A DNA stretch of 64,000 nt, from assembly GCF_001544875.2 (NCBI RefSeq), contig NZ_FCOA02000003.1:434001-498000 (forward strand), written 5' to 3'. The translations under genes were made by a program, and so were the position numbers. This document shows positions 50,252 through 59,912 of this stretch, one piece after another; the stretch's first letter is position 1; each line of letters opens with the position of its first letter. A model generated the notes under the pieces. The model searched no databases. It was not told the DNA's origin and saw only the letters and a program-made list of their open reading frames with translations. The DNA comes from Caballeronia hypogeia (GTDB lineage Bacteria; Pseudomonadota; Gammaproteobacteria; Burkholderiales; Burkholderiaceae).

Positions 50252-51246
50252 CGCGGTCTCCGCAACAGCATCCACAGGAACATGGGCACGCCGATCATCG
50301 CGGTGATCACGCCCACCGGCAATTGCGCGGGCGCAATCACGGTGCGCGCGGCGAGATCGGCCGCCATCACGGCCACGCCGCCCGCGAGCGCGGCGGCGGG
50401 CACGAGCATGCGCTGATCATTGCCGAACGCGAGCCGCAGCAGATGCGGCACCACGAGCCCGACGAAGCCGATGGTTCCCGCCGTCGTAACCGCCGCGGCC
50501 GCCGCGAGCGACGCCAGCAGGTACACGCGCACACGCAATCGCGCGACCGGCACGCCGAGCGCCAACGCGGCCGCATCGCCGCGCAACAGCACGTTCAGTT
50601 GCGGCGCGACGGGCAAGATCAGAACGATGGCGGCGGCGAGCGCGATCAGCGCGGGCCACGGCGCCGCGGCGCCGTTCAGATCGCCGGTGAGCCAGAAGAT
50701 CATGCCGCGCAGGCGATTCTCGGGCGCGATGCTCAGAATCAGCGTGATCAGCGCGCCCCAGCCCGACGCGAGCACGACGCCCGTCAGCAAAAGGCGCGGC
50801 GACGCGTCCTGCCCGCTGCCCCACAAATCGCGGCGCGCGAGTCCGAGCACGAGAAGAATCGATGCGAGCGCACCCGAGCACGCGGCGAGATCGACGCCCC
50901 ACCACGGCGACGAAGCCAGCATCGCGATCAGCGCGAAGGTGGCCGCGCCGCCGGAGACACCGAGCACGTACGGCTCGGCGAGCGGATTGCGCAACAGCAC
51001 TTGCAGAAGCGCGCCGGCCAGCGCGAGCAATGCGCCGCAAGCAAAGCCCGCGAGCGCGCGCGGCAGGCGCAGCGTGAGCACGATTTCATCGGCGATATCG
51101 GGCGTCGTGGCGTGCGCGTGCAGCAGCGCACTCAGCGCGCGCATCGGCGGCAAGGCGACACTGCCCATCGCAAGCGAAGCGACGAGCACGGCCAGCGCCG
51201 CGATGCCGAGGGCGATCCAGATGGCCGATGCCCGCGCCGCGTTCAT
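50248..51246 (-). CDS. btuC: cobalamin ABC transporter permease BtuC
   Basis: Membrane subunit of the importer. The 332 residues contain about ten helices of the FecCD/BtuC family, with LRLPRALAGFACGALLALAGALLQ, GVSGGAATFALIA, the cytoplasmic coupling region LALGVPVARLRVR, and GFVGLVVPHLLRL. The start at MNAARASAIW is preferred; a GTG near 51285, overlapping the btuB stop, could add 13 residues. Between btuB and btuD. Confidence 0.93.
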   Translation of the reverse strand: MNAARASAIWIALGIAALAVLVASLAMGSVALPPMRALSALLHAHATTPDIADEIVLTLRLPRALAGFACGALLALAGALLQVLLRNPLAEPYVLGVSGGAATFALIAMLASSPWWGVDLAACSGALASILLVLGLARRDLWGSGQDASPRLLLTGVVLASGWGALITLILSIAPENRLRGMIFWLTGDLNGAAAPWPALIALAAAIVLILPVAPQLNVLLRGDAAALALGVPVARLRVRVYLLASLAAAAAVTTAGTIGFVGLVVPHLLRLAFGNDQRMLVPAAALAGGVAVMAADLAARTVIAPAQLPVGVITAMIGVPMFLWMLLRRPR

Positions 51247-51281
51247 CGCGCGCGGACGCCGCAGCGGATCAGGCGCGCCGC

Positions 51282-53165
51282 TCACGACGGCTGCCAGCCC
51301 AGCGTGATGTATGCGCCGCGCCGTGGCGTGTTGTACGAGTAGGCAAGTGCGTAGTCCTTGTCGAAGAGATTGTCGATGCGAGCCGTGACGTACCACGACT
51401 TCGAGATGTCATAGCGCGCCGACAGGTTCACGACGCCATAGCCCGCGAGCGTCGAGTCGTAGTCACTGCGCTGGCCGCTCACGATCCATTCGCCGCCCAC
51501 GCGCCAGGGCCCGAAACTGCGATGCGCGGTGAAGGTCGCGAAGCGCCGCGCGCGGCGCGTCAGGTCTTCGTGATTCGTTTCGTCGACGGGATTCTGGAAC
51601 GTCACGCCCGCGCGCAAATCCGTGCCGTACACGCGCCCCGCCCACGATCCCTCGATGCCCTGCACCTTCGCGCGCCCGACGTTCTGCGCGACATAGTAGA
51701 AGCCGCCATCGGACACGTAGTCGATCAGGTTCGAATAGCGCGTCTGGAACAGCGTCACGCGCATCACGCCCAGCGCATTCGACGCGTACTGCAACGCCGC
51801 CTCGACCGAATGGCTGCGTTCCGGCTGGATCGACGGATTGCCGCTGAACGGATAGTAGAGGTCGTCGAAACTGGGCGCGCGAAACGACGACGCGTAGCTC
51901 GCGCTCGCCTTCCAGTGCGCGTCGAAGTTGTAGGCGTAGCCCAGATAGTAGCTGTTCGCGCCGCCGAAATCGGAATACTGGTCGTGGCGCAGATTCGCCT
52001 GCAGTTCGTTCGCGCCAAGGTGACCGACATAGCCCGCGAACACCGAATCCACATGACGATCGGGCGCGCTGAGCTGATCGGAATCGAGCGTCTGATCCAG
52101 ATGCTCGTAGCCGAAGAGAAGCTTGTGCGCGTCCGTGATCCTGAAATCGTTCTGCCACGTGTACTGCCGGTTCTCCGAGTTGAAGCGGCTCGTGTAGATG
52201 CCGTTCTGCTCGATGTTCGAGCGGTCCTGTCCCTGCGCGACGATGAAGTGCGTGGTCCAGTCGTCGGTGAGCCTGCCGTTCGCGAACACGGACATCGAGC
52301 GCACGCGATTGTGCGATTCGTTGATGTCGGTCGGCTGGCCGTAGGCATCGTCGAAACTGTTGATGCCGTTCGATTGCAGGAAGCGCACGCCCGCGTCCCA
52401 CTTGTCGGTGAATTTGTGGCGCAGCGTCGCCGCGACGCTCTCGTTCAGATAGCCGTTCGCGTTCGGATTCGCGCCAGGCGCGATGTTCGGATCGATCGAC
52501 GAAAATCCATCGGTCTTTTCGCGCGACACGTTCACGCTGAAGGTCGTGCGGCCTTCCTTGTCGAGCGCGCCGTTCACGCCCGCCGACTGACGCTGCGTGT
52601 GATAGCTGCCGTATTCGGCCTCGAAGTTGAAGCGCGGCGGATGCGGCTCGCCCTCCTTCGTGAAGATCTGCACGACGCCGCCGATCGCGTTCGATCCATA
52701 CAGCGCCGACACGTTGCCGTTCACGACCTCGACGCGGCCGATCTGATCGAGCATCAGTTGCGACAACTGCGCCGCACCGAGCGACGCCGATTCGACGCGC
52801 ACGCCGTCGATCAGCACGAGCGACTGCGACGACGCCGCGCCGCGTATATACAGCCCCGAGTTCGCGCCCGGCCCGCCGTTGCGCGTGATCTGCACGCCGG
52901 GCGCGAGCGCGACGAGGCCGAGCGCATCGCTTGCGTTGGCGTCGGCGATATCCTGCGCGTCGAAGAGCGAAGTCTGCGGGATGGCGTCGGCAAGCGGCTG
53001 CGGCGCGCGCGTCGACGTGACGACGACAGGCGCAAGCGTTTGCGAGGCCTCATCCGCTGCAAGCGCGGCGTGTGCGGTGGTGACGAACGGCAAGCCGACT
53101 GCAGCGACGGCGCGCGCGCGGCGGCGAAAGCGGCCGTCGCTGAGCGCGGCCAGAGGCGATGACAT
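51282..53165 (-). CDS. btuB: TonB-dependent vitamin B12 receptor BtuB
   Basis: Outer-membrane cobalamin receptor. The 627-residue precursor has a signal peptide (about 1-37), a TonB-box-like PVVVTSTRAP, the plug domain (GLYIRGAASSQSLVLIDGVRV, GNVSALYGSNAIGGVVQIFT) and a 22-strand barrel ending with the terminal W of TLGWQPS. Small for TonB receptors, matching BtuB (about 600). Preceded by a cobalamin riboswitch on the same strand, which assigns its substrate. First gene of the operon; the ATG lies about 118 nt beyond the riboswitch. Confidence 0.94.
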   Translation of the reverse strand: MSSPLAALSDGRFRRRARAVAAVGLPFVTTAHAALAADEASQTLAPVVVTSTRAPQPLADAIPQTSLFDAQDIADANASDALGLVALAPGVQITRNGGPGANSGLYIRGAASSQSLVLIDGVRVESASLGAAQLSQLMLDQIGRVEVVNGNVSALYGSNAIGGVVQIFTKEGEPHPPRFNFEAEYGSYHTQRQSAGVNGALDKEGRTTFSVNVSREKTDGFSSIDPNIAPGANPNANGYLNESVAATLRHKFTDKWDAGVRFLQSNGINSFDDAYGQPTDINESHNRVRSMSVFANGRLTDDWTTHFIVAQGQDRSNIEQNGIYTSRFNSENRQYTWQNDFRITDAHKLLFGYEHLDQTLDSDQLSAPDRHVDSVFAGYVGHLGANELQANLRHDQYSDFGGANSYYLGYAYNFDAHWKASASYASSFRAPSFDDLYYPFSGNPSIQPERSHSVEAALQYASNALGVMRVTLFQTRYSNLIDYVSDGGFYYVAQNVGRAKVQGIEGSWAGRVYGTDLRAGVTFQNPVDETNHEDLTRRARRFATFTAHRSFGPWRVGGEWIVSGQRSDYDSTLAGYGVVNLSARYDISKSWYVTARIDNLFDKDYALAYSYNTPRRGAYITLGWQPS

Positions 53166-53282
53166 GTGTGAAGCGTTCCCGTTGACGATGAGCGCGACCC
53201 CGCTCCCCGCGAGATCGATGCGCGACGAACGCGCCCTGCGCGATGCATGCGATGCAAGCAGTGCGATGAGCGCGTCGGATTC

Positions 53283-53530
53283 TGGCCGGTATCCGGGCTG
53301 GCGACACATCGTCAGGCCTTCCCGCGCATTGAGCGCAGTGGCGTCGACACGTTTCTTGCAGTGAGTCGGAGGATCGACCCGGCGTGATGAAAAACCACAC
53401 GTTTGCGCTGCAAAAACGCGCATGAGACGACTTGCAACTTGCGTTGCGGTCGCTTACCGTTGCGGGGGCAGCACAGGTTGGCTCGTCCCGGTCGTACTTC
53501 GGGGACTTCGCTCCCTGTTTCCCGTTTGAC
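53283..53530 (-). promoter_or_regulatory. cobalamin riboswitch upstream of btuB
   Basis: On the minus strand the 5' half shows GGGAAACAGGGAGC, then CTGTGCTGCCCCCGCAACGG and TAAGC. After an unusually long variable arm comes GCCACTG, GGGAAGGC and the B12-box region GCCAGCCCGGATACCGGCC. Order and spacing fit the adenosylcobalamin aptamer. Binding should switch off btuB and, by read-through, btuCD-cobTSC. No terminator-like T run was seen between it and the btuB ATG, so translational or Rho-linked control is likelier. Confidence 0.85.
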
Positions 53531-53840
53531 TGCATTCGCGAGAAACGCGAATGCGAGCACCAAAAAGTGCGGCAAGTGTAGGAGCGCGGGTTGGGGCCGT
53601 CAAGAAAACGGCAAGGACAGCATGGCGCGCGGCACAAGACGAATCGAACGAAAACCGGCCGGGCCTGTCTTCACGAGCGCAGACCAGCGCTCGCGTTTTC
53701 TGCACACGAATGCATGACGAGATACGCGCGAATCGATCGATTAAGCGCGAGATCGCGTGCTGTTACGTCTCGAAACGAGACAATTATCGGAAGCTCCGTT
53801 GAACCGCGCTAAAATGCGAGGTCTTTAGAGGACGCAGCAC
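53531..53840. other. 310-bp region between riboswitch and ZapB-like gene
   Basis: Contains the btuB promoter zone at its left end, a perfect inverted repeat GTCTCG-AAA-CGAGAC at 53767-53781, and TAAAAT at 53811-53816 in the context gcTAAAATgc, which is the likely -10 for the ZapB-like/zapA operon. A GAGGA lies before the next ATG. No coding feature is supported. Confidence 0.45.
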
Positions 53841-54221
53841 ATGCTCAACGAACTCGAATCACTGTCAGGAAATATCGGCCGGCTGATCCAGATCAGCGAG
53901 CGCCATAATCAGGCGCGCGCCGCGCTGCAAGAACAAATCGAGCAACTGCGTGCGGACTATGCCAACGTGCAGGCCGAACTCGCGCAGGTGCGCGAAGAAC
54001 GTGACGCGTTGCAATCGGAACGCGACTCGCTCTCCGCGAAGATCGACGACGCGCAAGTGCGCCTCAATGCGATCCTCGAAAAACTGCCCCGCGCGAAATC
54101 CGCGCTGCACGACGAGCCGGACAATCAACTCGATCTCCTCGAAGCCAATTCGCAAGGCGCGCATGAGCATGCGCACGAAGCGGAGTTGCACGGCGAGCAT
54201 CATCAGGGAGAGAAGGCATGA
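53841..54221 (+). CDS. ZapB-like coiled-coil protein (TIGR02449/DUF904 type)
   Basis: A 126-residue protein, nearly all coiled coil (LQEQIEQLRADYANVQAELAQ and following heptads to about residue 85). It ends in a Glu/His-rich tail (HEHAHEAELHGEHH). This family sits upstream of zapA in many beta- and gammaproteobacteria and resembles the Z-ring factor ZapB in size and composition. A role in Z-ring assembly is inferred from context. Its end overlaps zapA by 4 nt (ATGA). Confidence 0.82.
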   Translation: MLNELESLSGNIGRLIQISERHNQARAALQEQIEQLRADYANVQAELAQVREERDALQSERDSLSAKIDDAQVRLNAILEKLPRAKSALHDEPDNQLDLLEANSQGAHEHAHEAELHGEHHQGEKA

Positions 54222-54532
54222 GCACCACGCAAATCGAAGTATCCATTCTCGGGCAGCAATATCGTCTCGCTTGCTCGCCGGAAACGGAAGGCCCGCTGCG
54301 CGAAGCCGTGGCGCGCGTGGACGCCGAGATGAACAAGGTGCGCAATGCGAGCAGCGTGCGCGGCACCGATCGCATCGCGGTCATGGCGGCGCTTTCGCTG
54401 GCGTCGGAATTGCTTAAGCTGCAGGACAGCGTGCGTCACGGCGAGGCCTTCCCCGCCGAGGAAATCCGCCGCACCATGCATTCGATGAACGAACAACTGG
54501 GCGCCGTCATTGCGCAATATGAAGCGCAATGA
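54218..54532 (+). CDS. zapA: cell division protein ZapA
   Basis: FtsZ-bundling protein. The 104 residues match ZapA: QIEVSILGQQYRLACSPETEGPLREAVARVDAEM in the N-terminal globular domain and a C-terminal coiled coil. Start overlaps the upstream coiled-coil gene. Followed by 6S RNA, the same zapA-ssrS order as in E. coli. Confidence 0.94.
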   Translation: MSTTQIEVSILGQQYRLACSPETEGPLREAVARVDAEMNKVRNASSVRGTDRIAVMAALSLASELLKLQDSVRHGEAFPAEEIRRTMHSMNEQLGAVIAQYEAQ

Positions 54533-54625
54533 GAGGTCTGCGCGTCGAGTCAATCAGCGCGCGATGTCGATGAAAAAAAGAAACCGCCGCGGGGCTGCAG
54601 AAGGCAAACGATTGGTGTAGAGTGT

Positions 54626-54808
54626 CGTTTCCCTGCCTGGTACGCCAAGGTCATATATTCCTTGAACCAATGCTACATTGGCACGGTTGCGGAACCTTGC
54701 AGCACGGGCGCGCGCGTCGCTAGTCCGATGTACCCGAAGTGTTGCTTACCGCGACCAATCTTGAACCCAGGTTCAGGATGCCGGCCTAGCGGCTGTGGCG
54801 GGGACCTA
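54626..54808 (+). ncRNA. ssrS: 6S RNA
   Basis: About 183 nt just after zapA. The ends pair (GTTTCCCTGCC near 54626 with GGCGGGGACC near 54797-54806). The 5' arm has CCTTGAACCAATG and the 3' arm TTGAACCCAGGTTCAGG and GCCGGCCTAGCGGCTGTGGCGG, matching the 6S pattern around the central bubble that mimics an open promoter. It binds sigma-70 RNA polymerase in stationary phase. A TAGAGT hexamer at 54618-54623 is a plausible -10. Exact ends are estimated. Confidence 0.85.
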
Positions 54809-54812
54809 ATTT

Positions 54813-54845
54813 AAACGGCATCGGTTTTTCCGATGCCGTTTTCGT
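54813..54845 (+). terminator. rho-independent terminator of 6S RNA
   Basis: AAACGGCATCGG (54813-54824) pairs over 12 bp with CCGATGCCGTTT (54830-54841) around TTTTT, then TCGTTTG. Confidence 0.8.
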
Positions 54846-54884
54846 TTGTCCTCGCAGTTTTCTTCGCGATTCGAGCACACCACC

Positions 54885-55343
54885 ATGCGCTACTGGCTGA
54901 TGAAGTCCGAACCGGACGAAGCGAGCATCGATCATCTCGCGCACGCGCCGAAGAAAACCCTGCCGTGGACCGGCGTACGCAACTATCAGGCGCGCAACTT
55001 CATGCGCGATCAGATGCAGATCGGCGACGGCGTGCTCTTCTATCATTCGAGCTGCCCGGAGCCGGGCATCGCGGGTATCGCGAAAGTGTGCTCGACCGCG
55101 TATCCCGATCCCACGCAGTTCGACCCGAAGAGCGATTACTACGATCCGAAATCCACGCAGGAAACGCCGCGCTGGATGCTCGTCGACGTGAAGTACGTGA
55201 AGAAGACGCCGCTCATTTCGCTCGCCGCGCTGCGCGAGCACGACGAACTCGCGGACATGCAGGTGCTCGCGCGCGGCAACCGGCTCTCGATCACGCCTGT
55301 GACGGAAGCGCAGTGGCGATTTATTACCGAGCGTCTCGTCTAA
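54885..55343 (+). CDS. EVE-domain protein
   Basis: A 152-residue single EVE domain (PUA-like fold, thymocyte nuclear protein 1 type). Family landmarks: MRYWLMKSEPDEASID, WTGVRNYQARNFMRDQMQIGDGVLFYHSSC and GIAGIAKV. EVE domains bind modified bases in RNA or DNA; the bacterial role is not settled. Sits directly downstream of 6S RNA where E. coli has the ygfA (fau) gene. The ATG is 40 bp after the 6S terminator. Confidence 0.92.
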   Translation: MRYWLMKSEPDEASIDHLAHAPKKTLPWTGVRNYQARNFMRDQMQIGDGVLFYHSSCPEPGIAGIAKVCSTAYPDPTQFDPKSDYYDPKSTQETPRWMLVDVKYVKKTPLISLAALREHDELADMQVLARGNRLSITPVTEAQWRFITERLV

Positions 55344-55419
55344 CACGGAACTTACGACACAAGGCAAACGCCTAAATGCGGTCGCGAATCACGCGATACC
55401 TTGCGTTCGGAGTCTCTCG

Positions 55420-56148
55420 ATGATCAACAAGAAAACCGCCGCTGCACTCGCACTTCTCGCGATGTCTGGCGCCGCGCTCAGCTTCACTCAAACCGCCGCC
55501 GCGCAAACAGTGATCAACCAGCAGCCCGCGGGCGTGCTTTCGCTGTCGGCGCAATCGAGCGCGCAAGTGCCGCAGGATGTCGTCAGTATCACACTCTTCT
55601 ACGAGCAGGAAGCGGCCGATCCGTCGTCGCTCACCAACACGCTCAATCAGCGCGCCGAGGCCGCGTTGCGCGAGGCGAAAGGCGTCGATGGCGTGACGGC
55701 CAAGAGCGGCTCGTTCACCGTGTATCCGTCAACCGATCGCGACGGCAAGATTTCCGCGTGGCGCGGCCGCACGGAAGTCGTGCTCGAATCGCACGATTTC
55801 GCGGCGGCGTCGAAACTCGCGGGCAAGATGAGTTCGTCGATGCAGGTAGGCAGCGTCGCGTTCTCGCTGTCGCCGGAAGCGCAACGCACGGCCGAGCAAA
55901 AGCTCGTCACGCAGGCCATCGACTCGTTCCGCAAGCAGGCGCAGACCGCCGCGCAGGCGTTCGGCTACAGCAATTTCACGATTCGCGAGGTGAACATTGG
56001 ACGCGGCGGCATTCAGCCGCGCCCGGTCATGATGATGCAGTCGCGCGCCATGAGCGCCGATGCCAAGATGGCCGCGCCGATCGCGATGGAAGCCGGCACG
56101 ACCACCGTGACCGTCGATGTGAACGGCTCGGTGCAGATGGGGCGTTGA
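55420..56148 (+). CDS. SIMPL-domain (DUF541) periplasmic protein
   Basis: A 242-residue secreted protein: signal peptide 1-28 (ALLAMSGAALSFTQTAAAQ) then a SIMPL/DUF541 domain with LSLSAQSSAQVPQDVVSITLFYEQEA and the later QAFGYSNFTIREVNIG. The family forms ring-like oligomers in some bacteria (BP26, YggE); E. coli YggE is linked to oxidative-stress relief. Function here unknown. Convergent with lgt, 15 bp apart. Confidence 0.9.
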   Translation: MINKKTAAALALLAMSGAALSFTQTAAAQTVINQQPAGVLSLSAQSSAQVPQDVVSITLFYEQEAADPSSLTNTLNQRAEAALREAKGVDGVTAKSGSFTVYPSTDRDGKISAWRGRTEVVLESHDFAAASKLAGKMSSSMQVGSVAFSLSPEAQRTAEQKLVTQAIDSFRKQAQTAAQAFGYSNFTIREVNIGRGGIQPRPVMMMQSRAMSADAKMAAPIAMEAGTTTVTVDVNGSVQMGR

Positions 56149-56163
56149 GCGCGCAAACGCCGC

Positions 56164-57069
56164 TCAGGAAACTTTGACCGGATCGGGCGGCAGGCGCAGA
56201 TTGCGCTTGTACGCCCACACCATCATCAGGACGCCCGCGATGATCATCGGCAGCGAGAGCCACTGGCCCATCGAAAGGTTCAGTGCGAGCAGGCCGAGAT
56301 AATCGTCCGGCTCACGCGCGAACTCCACCGTGAAGCGCGCCAGTCCATAACCGATCAGGAACAGCGCGGAAATCGCGCCCACGGGCCGCTGCTTGCGCGA
56401 GAAGGTCCAGATCACGATAAACAGCACGAGCCCTTCCAGCGCGATCTCGTACAACTGCGACGGATGGCGCGGCAGCATGTGATAGCGCTCAAAAACTTCG
56501 CTGAGATGATATTGCGCATCCATTTGCGGATTCTTCGAGAGCCAGATCGCATCGTCGTTCGACGAATGCTGGAACAGCATCGCCCACGGCGCGTTCGGGT
56601 CCGTCACGCGGCCCCACAATTCACCGTTGATGAAGTTGCCGAGACGCCCGGCCGCGAGGCCCAGCGGCACCATCGGCGCGACGAAATCGGTCACCTGCAG
56701 CCAGGTGCGCTTGCGCTGGTACGCGAACAGCACCATCGCGAGCGTCACGCCGAGAAAGCCGCCGTGGAAGGACATGCCGCCTTCCCAGACCTTGAAGATA
56801 TCGAGCGGATGCGCGGCGTAGTAACTCGCCTTGTAGAAAATCACGTAACCGATGCGCCCGCCGAGAATCGTGCCGAGCACGCCGTAAAACAGCATGTCGT
56901 CGATATCCTTCACGGTCCAGCCCTGGGCGGACACATAAGGCAGCCGCAGCCGCAGCCGGCCGATGACGATGGCCGACACGAACGCCACCAGATACATGAG
57001 GCCGTACCAGCGCACGGCGAGCGGTCCGAGATGAATCGCGACGGGATCGAAATTGGGATGTATGAGCAT
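56164..57069 (-). CDS. lgt: prolipoprotein diacylglyceryl transferase
   Basis: Inner-membrane enzyme adding diacylglycerol to lipobox cysteines, needed for LolA clients and the lipoproteins seen in this window. The 301 residues show seven hydrophobic helices, the YGLMYLVAF start, [23 protein letters not shown] with the essential His, and the Lgt signature [14 protein letters not shown]. Start [15 protein letters not shown] is the usual one. Confidence 0.97.
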   Translation of the reverse strand: MLIHPNFDPVAIHLGPLAVRWYGLMYLVAFVSAIVIGRLRLRLPYVSAQGWTVKDIDDMLFYGVLGTILGGRIGYVIFYKASYYAAHPLDIFKVWEGGMSFHGGFLGVTLAMVLFAYQRKRTWLQVTDFVAPMVPLGLAAGRLGNFINGELWGRVTDPNAPWAMLFQHSSNDDAIWLSKNPQMDAQYHLSEVFERYHMLPRHPSQLYEIALEGLVLFIVIWTFSRKQRPVGAISALFLIGYGLARFTVEFAREPDDYLGLLALNLSMGQWLSLPMIIAGVLMMVWAYKRNLRLPPDPVKVS

Positions 57070-57117
57070 TCTGATGTGGGAGCCTGAGCGAACTACAACG
57101 CGAACTACAAGGGCGAA

Positions 57118-58056
57118 TCATACCGAACCGGCGGAGTCTGCCCGCGCTCGGACGATCTCGATGAACCCGGCGAGCACCGGGCTCACTTCGGCGGCGCGCC
57201 ACACGAGTCCGGTTTCGACGAGCGTCGCCGACTCGCGCGCCGGCCGCAGAGGACGATACACAACCCCCGTGCGACGCAGATGACGCAGCGACTGCGGCAC
57301 GAGCGCGACGCCCATGCCGGCGGACACGAGGCTCACGATGGTCTGCATCTGGATCGCCTCCTGCCCGATGCGCGGCGCGAGTCCCGCCGCGCCGTAGCAG
57401 CCCATGATGATGTCATACAAACCGGGCGCCAGCGGTCGCGGGAAAATGACCAGCGGCGCGTCGGCGAGATCGTGCAGGTCGACGGGCGTTTCCGCCCATT
57501 CTTCCGCGCCCTGCCCCAGTTCGCGCGCCGCATCGGCCGATATCGCGATCACCAGCGGCTCGCGCGCCACCGCCAGATACGACAGCGCGCTCGCGTAACG
57601 CGGCGGCAGCGGCGGAATCACGAGACCCGCGTCGATGCGCCCGGCGACGAGTTCCTCGATCTGCACATCGCTGGTTGCCTCGGTCAGTTGCAGGCGCACG
57701 CCGGAAAAACGCGCCCCGAATTCGCGCAGGAGATCCGGCAGCAGCCCGTAATCGGCCGTGGACACGAACGCCAGCGACAGCACGCCCGCCTCGCCGCGCG
57801 CAAGCGACTGCGCGAGCGGGCGCAGCGCGTCGGCGGATGCGAGCAGGCGCCGCACTTCCGGCAGCAGATCCTTGCCGACCGGCGTCAGCTCCACGGTCCG
57901 TTTCGTGCGCACGAACAGCGCGACGCCGAGCGCTTCTTCCAGCGCGCGGATCGCCTGCGACAGCGGCGGCTGCGTCATGGCGAGACGCGCGGCGGCGCGG
58001 CCGAAGTGCATTTCTTCGGCGACCGTCACGAAATAGCGCAAGAGTCGCAAATCCAT
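57118..58056 (-). CDS. LysR-family transcriptional regulator, divergent from ilvD
   Basis: A 312-residue LysR regulator with the HTH in MDLRLLRYFVTVAEEMHFGRAAARLAMTQPPLSQAIRALEEALG, close to the CatR/BenM/CbnR style. The effector-binding domain follows. Divergent from ilvD across 108 bp, so control of ilvD is possible but BenM-like neighbours often act elsewhere. Start set at MDLRLL, directly before the HTH. Confidence 0.92.
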   Translation of the reverse strand: MDLRLLRYFVTVAEEMHFGRAAARLAMTQPPLSQAIRALEEALGVALFVRTKRTVELTPVGKDLLPEVRRLLASADALRPLAQSLARGEAGVLSLAFVSTADYGLLPDLLREFGARFSGVRLQLTEATSDVQIEELVAGRIDAGLVIPPLPPRYASALSYLAVAREPLVIAISADAARELGQGAEEWAETPVDLHDLADAPLVIFPRPLAPGLYDIIMGCYGAAGLAPRIGQEAIQMQTIVSLVSAGMGVALVPQSLRHLRRTGVVYRPLRPARESATLVETGLVWRAAEVSPVLAGFIEIVRARADSAGSV

Positions 58057-58075
58057 TGATACTTTTTCCGACCTA

Positions 58076-58091
58076 ATTAGCCTTGAATAAT
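58076..58091. promoter_or_regulatory. candidate LysR binding site (T-N11-A)
   Basis: ATTA-GCCTTGAA-TAAT is an inverted repeat with 8-bp spacer and satisfies the T-N11-A pattern of LysR sites. It lies in the LysR/ilvD divergent gap, 20 bp from the LysR start codon. Confidence 0.35.
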
Positions 58092-58164
58092 ATATTGGAC
58101 AGGCACATCGCGGGAGTTGCATTCTTGCTGCACTAGATCAAAAACATCCCCCAAGGAGCACACC

Positions 58165-59838
58165 ATGGCCTTCAATCGCCGCTCGAAGCACATCACCCAG
58201 GGCGTCGCGCGCTCGCCCAACCGTTCGATGTATTACGCCCTCGGCTACAAGGAAGAAGATTTCGACAAGCCGATGATCGGCGTCGCGAACGGTCACTCGA
58301 CCATCACGCCGTGCAACGCGGGCCTGCAGCGCCTGGCCGATGCGGCCATCGAAGCGATCAAAAAGTCCGACGCCAATCCGCAGATCTTCGGGACGCCCAC
58401 GATCTCCGACGGCATGTCGATGGGCACCGAAGGGATGAAGTACTCGCTCGTCTCGCGCGAGGTGATCGCGGACTGCGTCGAGACGGCCGTGCAGGGACAG
58501 TGGATGGACGGCGTGGTCGTGATCGGCGGCTGCGACAAGAACATGCCGGGCGGCATGATCGGCATGGCGCGCATGAACGTGCCGTCGATCTACGTGTACG
58601 GCGGCACGATTCGCCCGGGCAACTGGAAAGGCCGCGACCTGACGATCGTGTCGTCGTTCGAGGCGGTCGGCGAATTCACGGCGGGGCGCATGTCGGAGGA
58701 GGATTTCAAGGGCGTCGAGAAGAACGCGTGTCCGTCGACCGGTTCGTGCGGCGGCATGTACACCGCGAACACGATGAGCTCGTCGTTCGAGGCGCTCGGC
58801 ATGTCGCTGATGTATTCGTCGACGATGGCGAACCCGGATCAGGAAAAGGTCGATTCCGCCGCGGAATCCGCGCGCGTGCTCGTCGAAGCTGTGAAGCAGG
58901 ATCTGAAGCCGCGCGACATCATCACGAAGAAGTCGATCGAGAACGCGGTCGCGCTGATCATGGCGACGGGCGGCTCGACCAACGCCGTGCTGCACTATCT
59001 GGCGATCGCGCATGCGGCCGAGGTGGAATGGAGCATCGACGACTTCGAGCGCATGCGCAAGAAAGTGCCGGTCATTTGCGATCTGAAGCCGTCGGGTCAA
59101 TATGTCGCGACCGATCTGCACAAGGCCGGCGGCATCCCGCAAGTGCTGAAGATCCTGCTGGACGCGGGCCTGCTGCACGGCGACTGCGTGACGATCACCG
59201 GGCGCACCATCGCCGAAGAACTGAAGGACGTGCCCGCGAAGCCGCGCGCCGACCAGAAGGTCATCTTTCCGATCGAGCAGGCGCTTTACAAGGAAGGTCA
59301 TCTGGCGATCCTGCGCGGCAATCTCGCGGAAGACGGCGCGGTCGCGAAGATCACCGGCCTGAAGAATCCGGTCATTACCGGCCCGGCGCGCGTGTTCGAA
59401 GACGAGCAAAGCGCGATGGAAGCGATCCTCGCCGACAAGATCAAGGCCGGCGATATCCTCGTGCTGCGCTATCTCGGGCCCGTCGGCGGCCCCGGCATGC
59501 CGGAGATGCTCGCGCCGACTTCGGCGATCATCGGCAAGGGCCTGGGCGAATCGGTCGGCTTCATCACGGACGGGCGCTTCTCGGGCGGCACGTGGGGCAT
59601 GGTGGTCGGTCACGTCGCACCGGAAGCCTTCGCGGGCGGCACCATCGCGCTCGTGCACGAAGGCGATTCGATCACCATCGACGCGCACAAGCTGCTCCTG
59701 CAACTGAACGTGGACGACGCAGAACTCGCGCGCCGCCGCGCCGCGTGGAAGCAGCCCGTGCCGAAGTACACGCGCGGCGTGCTGGCGAAGTTCGCGGCGC
59801 TCGCTGGGCCGGCGAACAAGGGGGCGGTGACGGGGTGA
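58165..59838 (+). CDS. ilvD: dihydroxy-acid dehydratase
   Basis: Third common step of Ile/Val synthesis. The 557 residues fit the short-type IlvD. Iron-sulfur cluster cysteines lie in [21 protein letters not shown] and [25 protein letters not shown] and [11 protein letters not shown] are further signatures. Start [12 protein letters not shown] has AAGGAG 8 nt upstream. Ends at a strong terminator. Confidence 0.97.
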   Translation: MAFNRRSKHITQGVARSPNRSMYYALGYKEEDFDKPMIGVANGHSTITPCNAGLQRLADAAIEAIKKSDANPQIFGTPTISDGMSMGTEGMKYSLVSREVIADCVETAVQGQWMDGVVVIGGCDKNMPGGMIGMARMNVPSIYVYGGTIRPGNWKGRDLTIVSSFEAVGEFTAGRMSEEDFKGVEKNACPSTGSCGGMYTANTMSSSFEALGMSLMYSSTMANPDQEKVDSAAESARVLVEAVKQDLKPRDIITKKSIENAVALIMATGGSTNAVLHYLAIAHAAEVEWSIDDFERMRKKVPVICDLKPSGQYVATDLHKAGGIPQVLKILLDAGLLHGDCVTITGRTIAEELKDVPAKPRADQKVIFPIEQALYKEGHLAILRGNLAEDGAVAKITGLKNPVITGPARVFEDEQSAMEAILADKIKAGDILVLRYLGPVGGPGMPEMLAPTSAIIGKGLGESVGFITDGRFSGGTWGMVVGHVAPEAFAGGTIALVHEGDSITIDAHKLLLQLNVDDAELARRRAAWKQPVPKYTRGVLAKFAALAGPANKGAVTG

Positions 59839-59859
59839 TCCTTTTGCCGCGATGAGACG

Positions 59860-59885
59860 AAGGGGCGCGCGTGCGCCCCTTTTTC
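59860..59885 (+). terminator. rho-independent terminator of ilvD
   Basis: AAGGGGCGC (59860-59868) pairs with GCGCCCCTT (59873-59881) around GCGT, then TTT. Confidence 0.8.
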
Positions 59886-59912
59886 ATTGCGTGCGCGCCG
59901 TGACGCGTCTCC

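Noticed and set aside
53166..53423. N-terminal extension of btuB reading into the leader
   Set aside because: The extension translates the riboswitch 3' half; the ATG at 53165 starts directly before a normal signal peptide.
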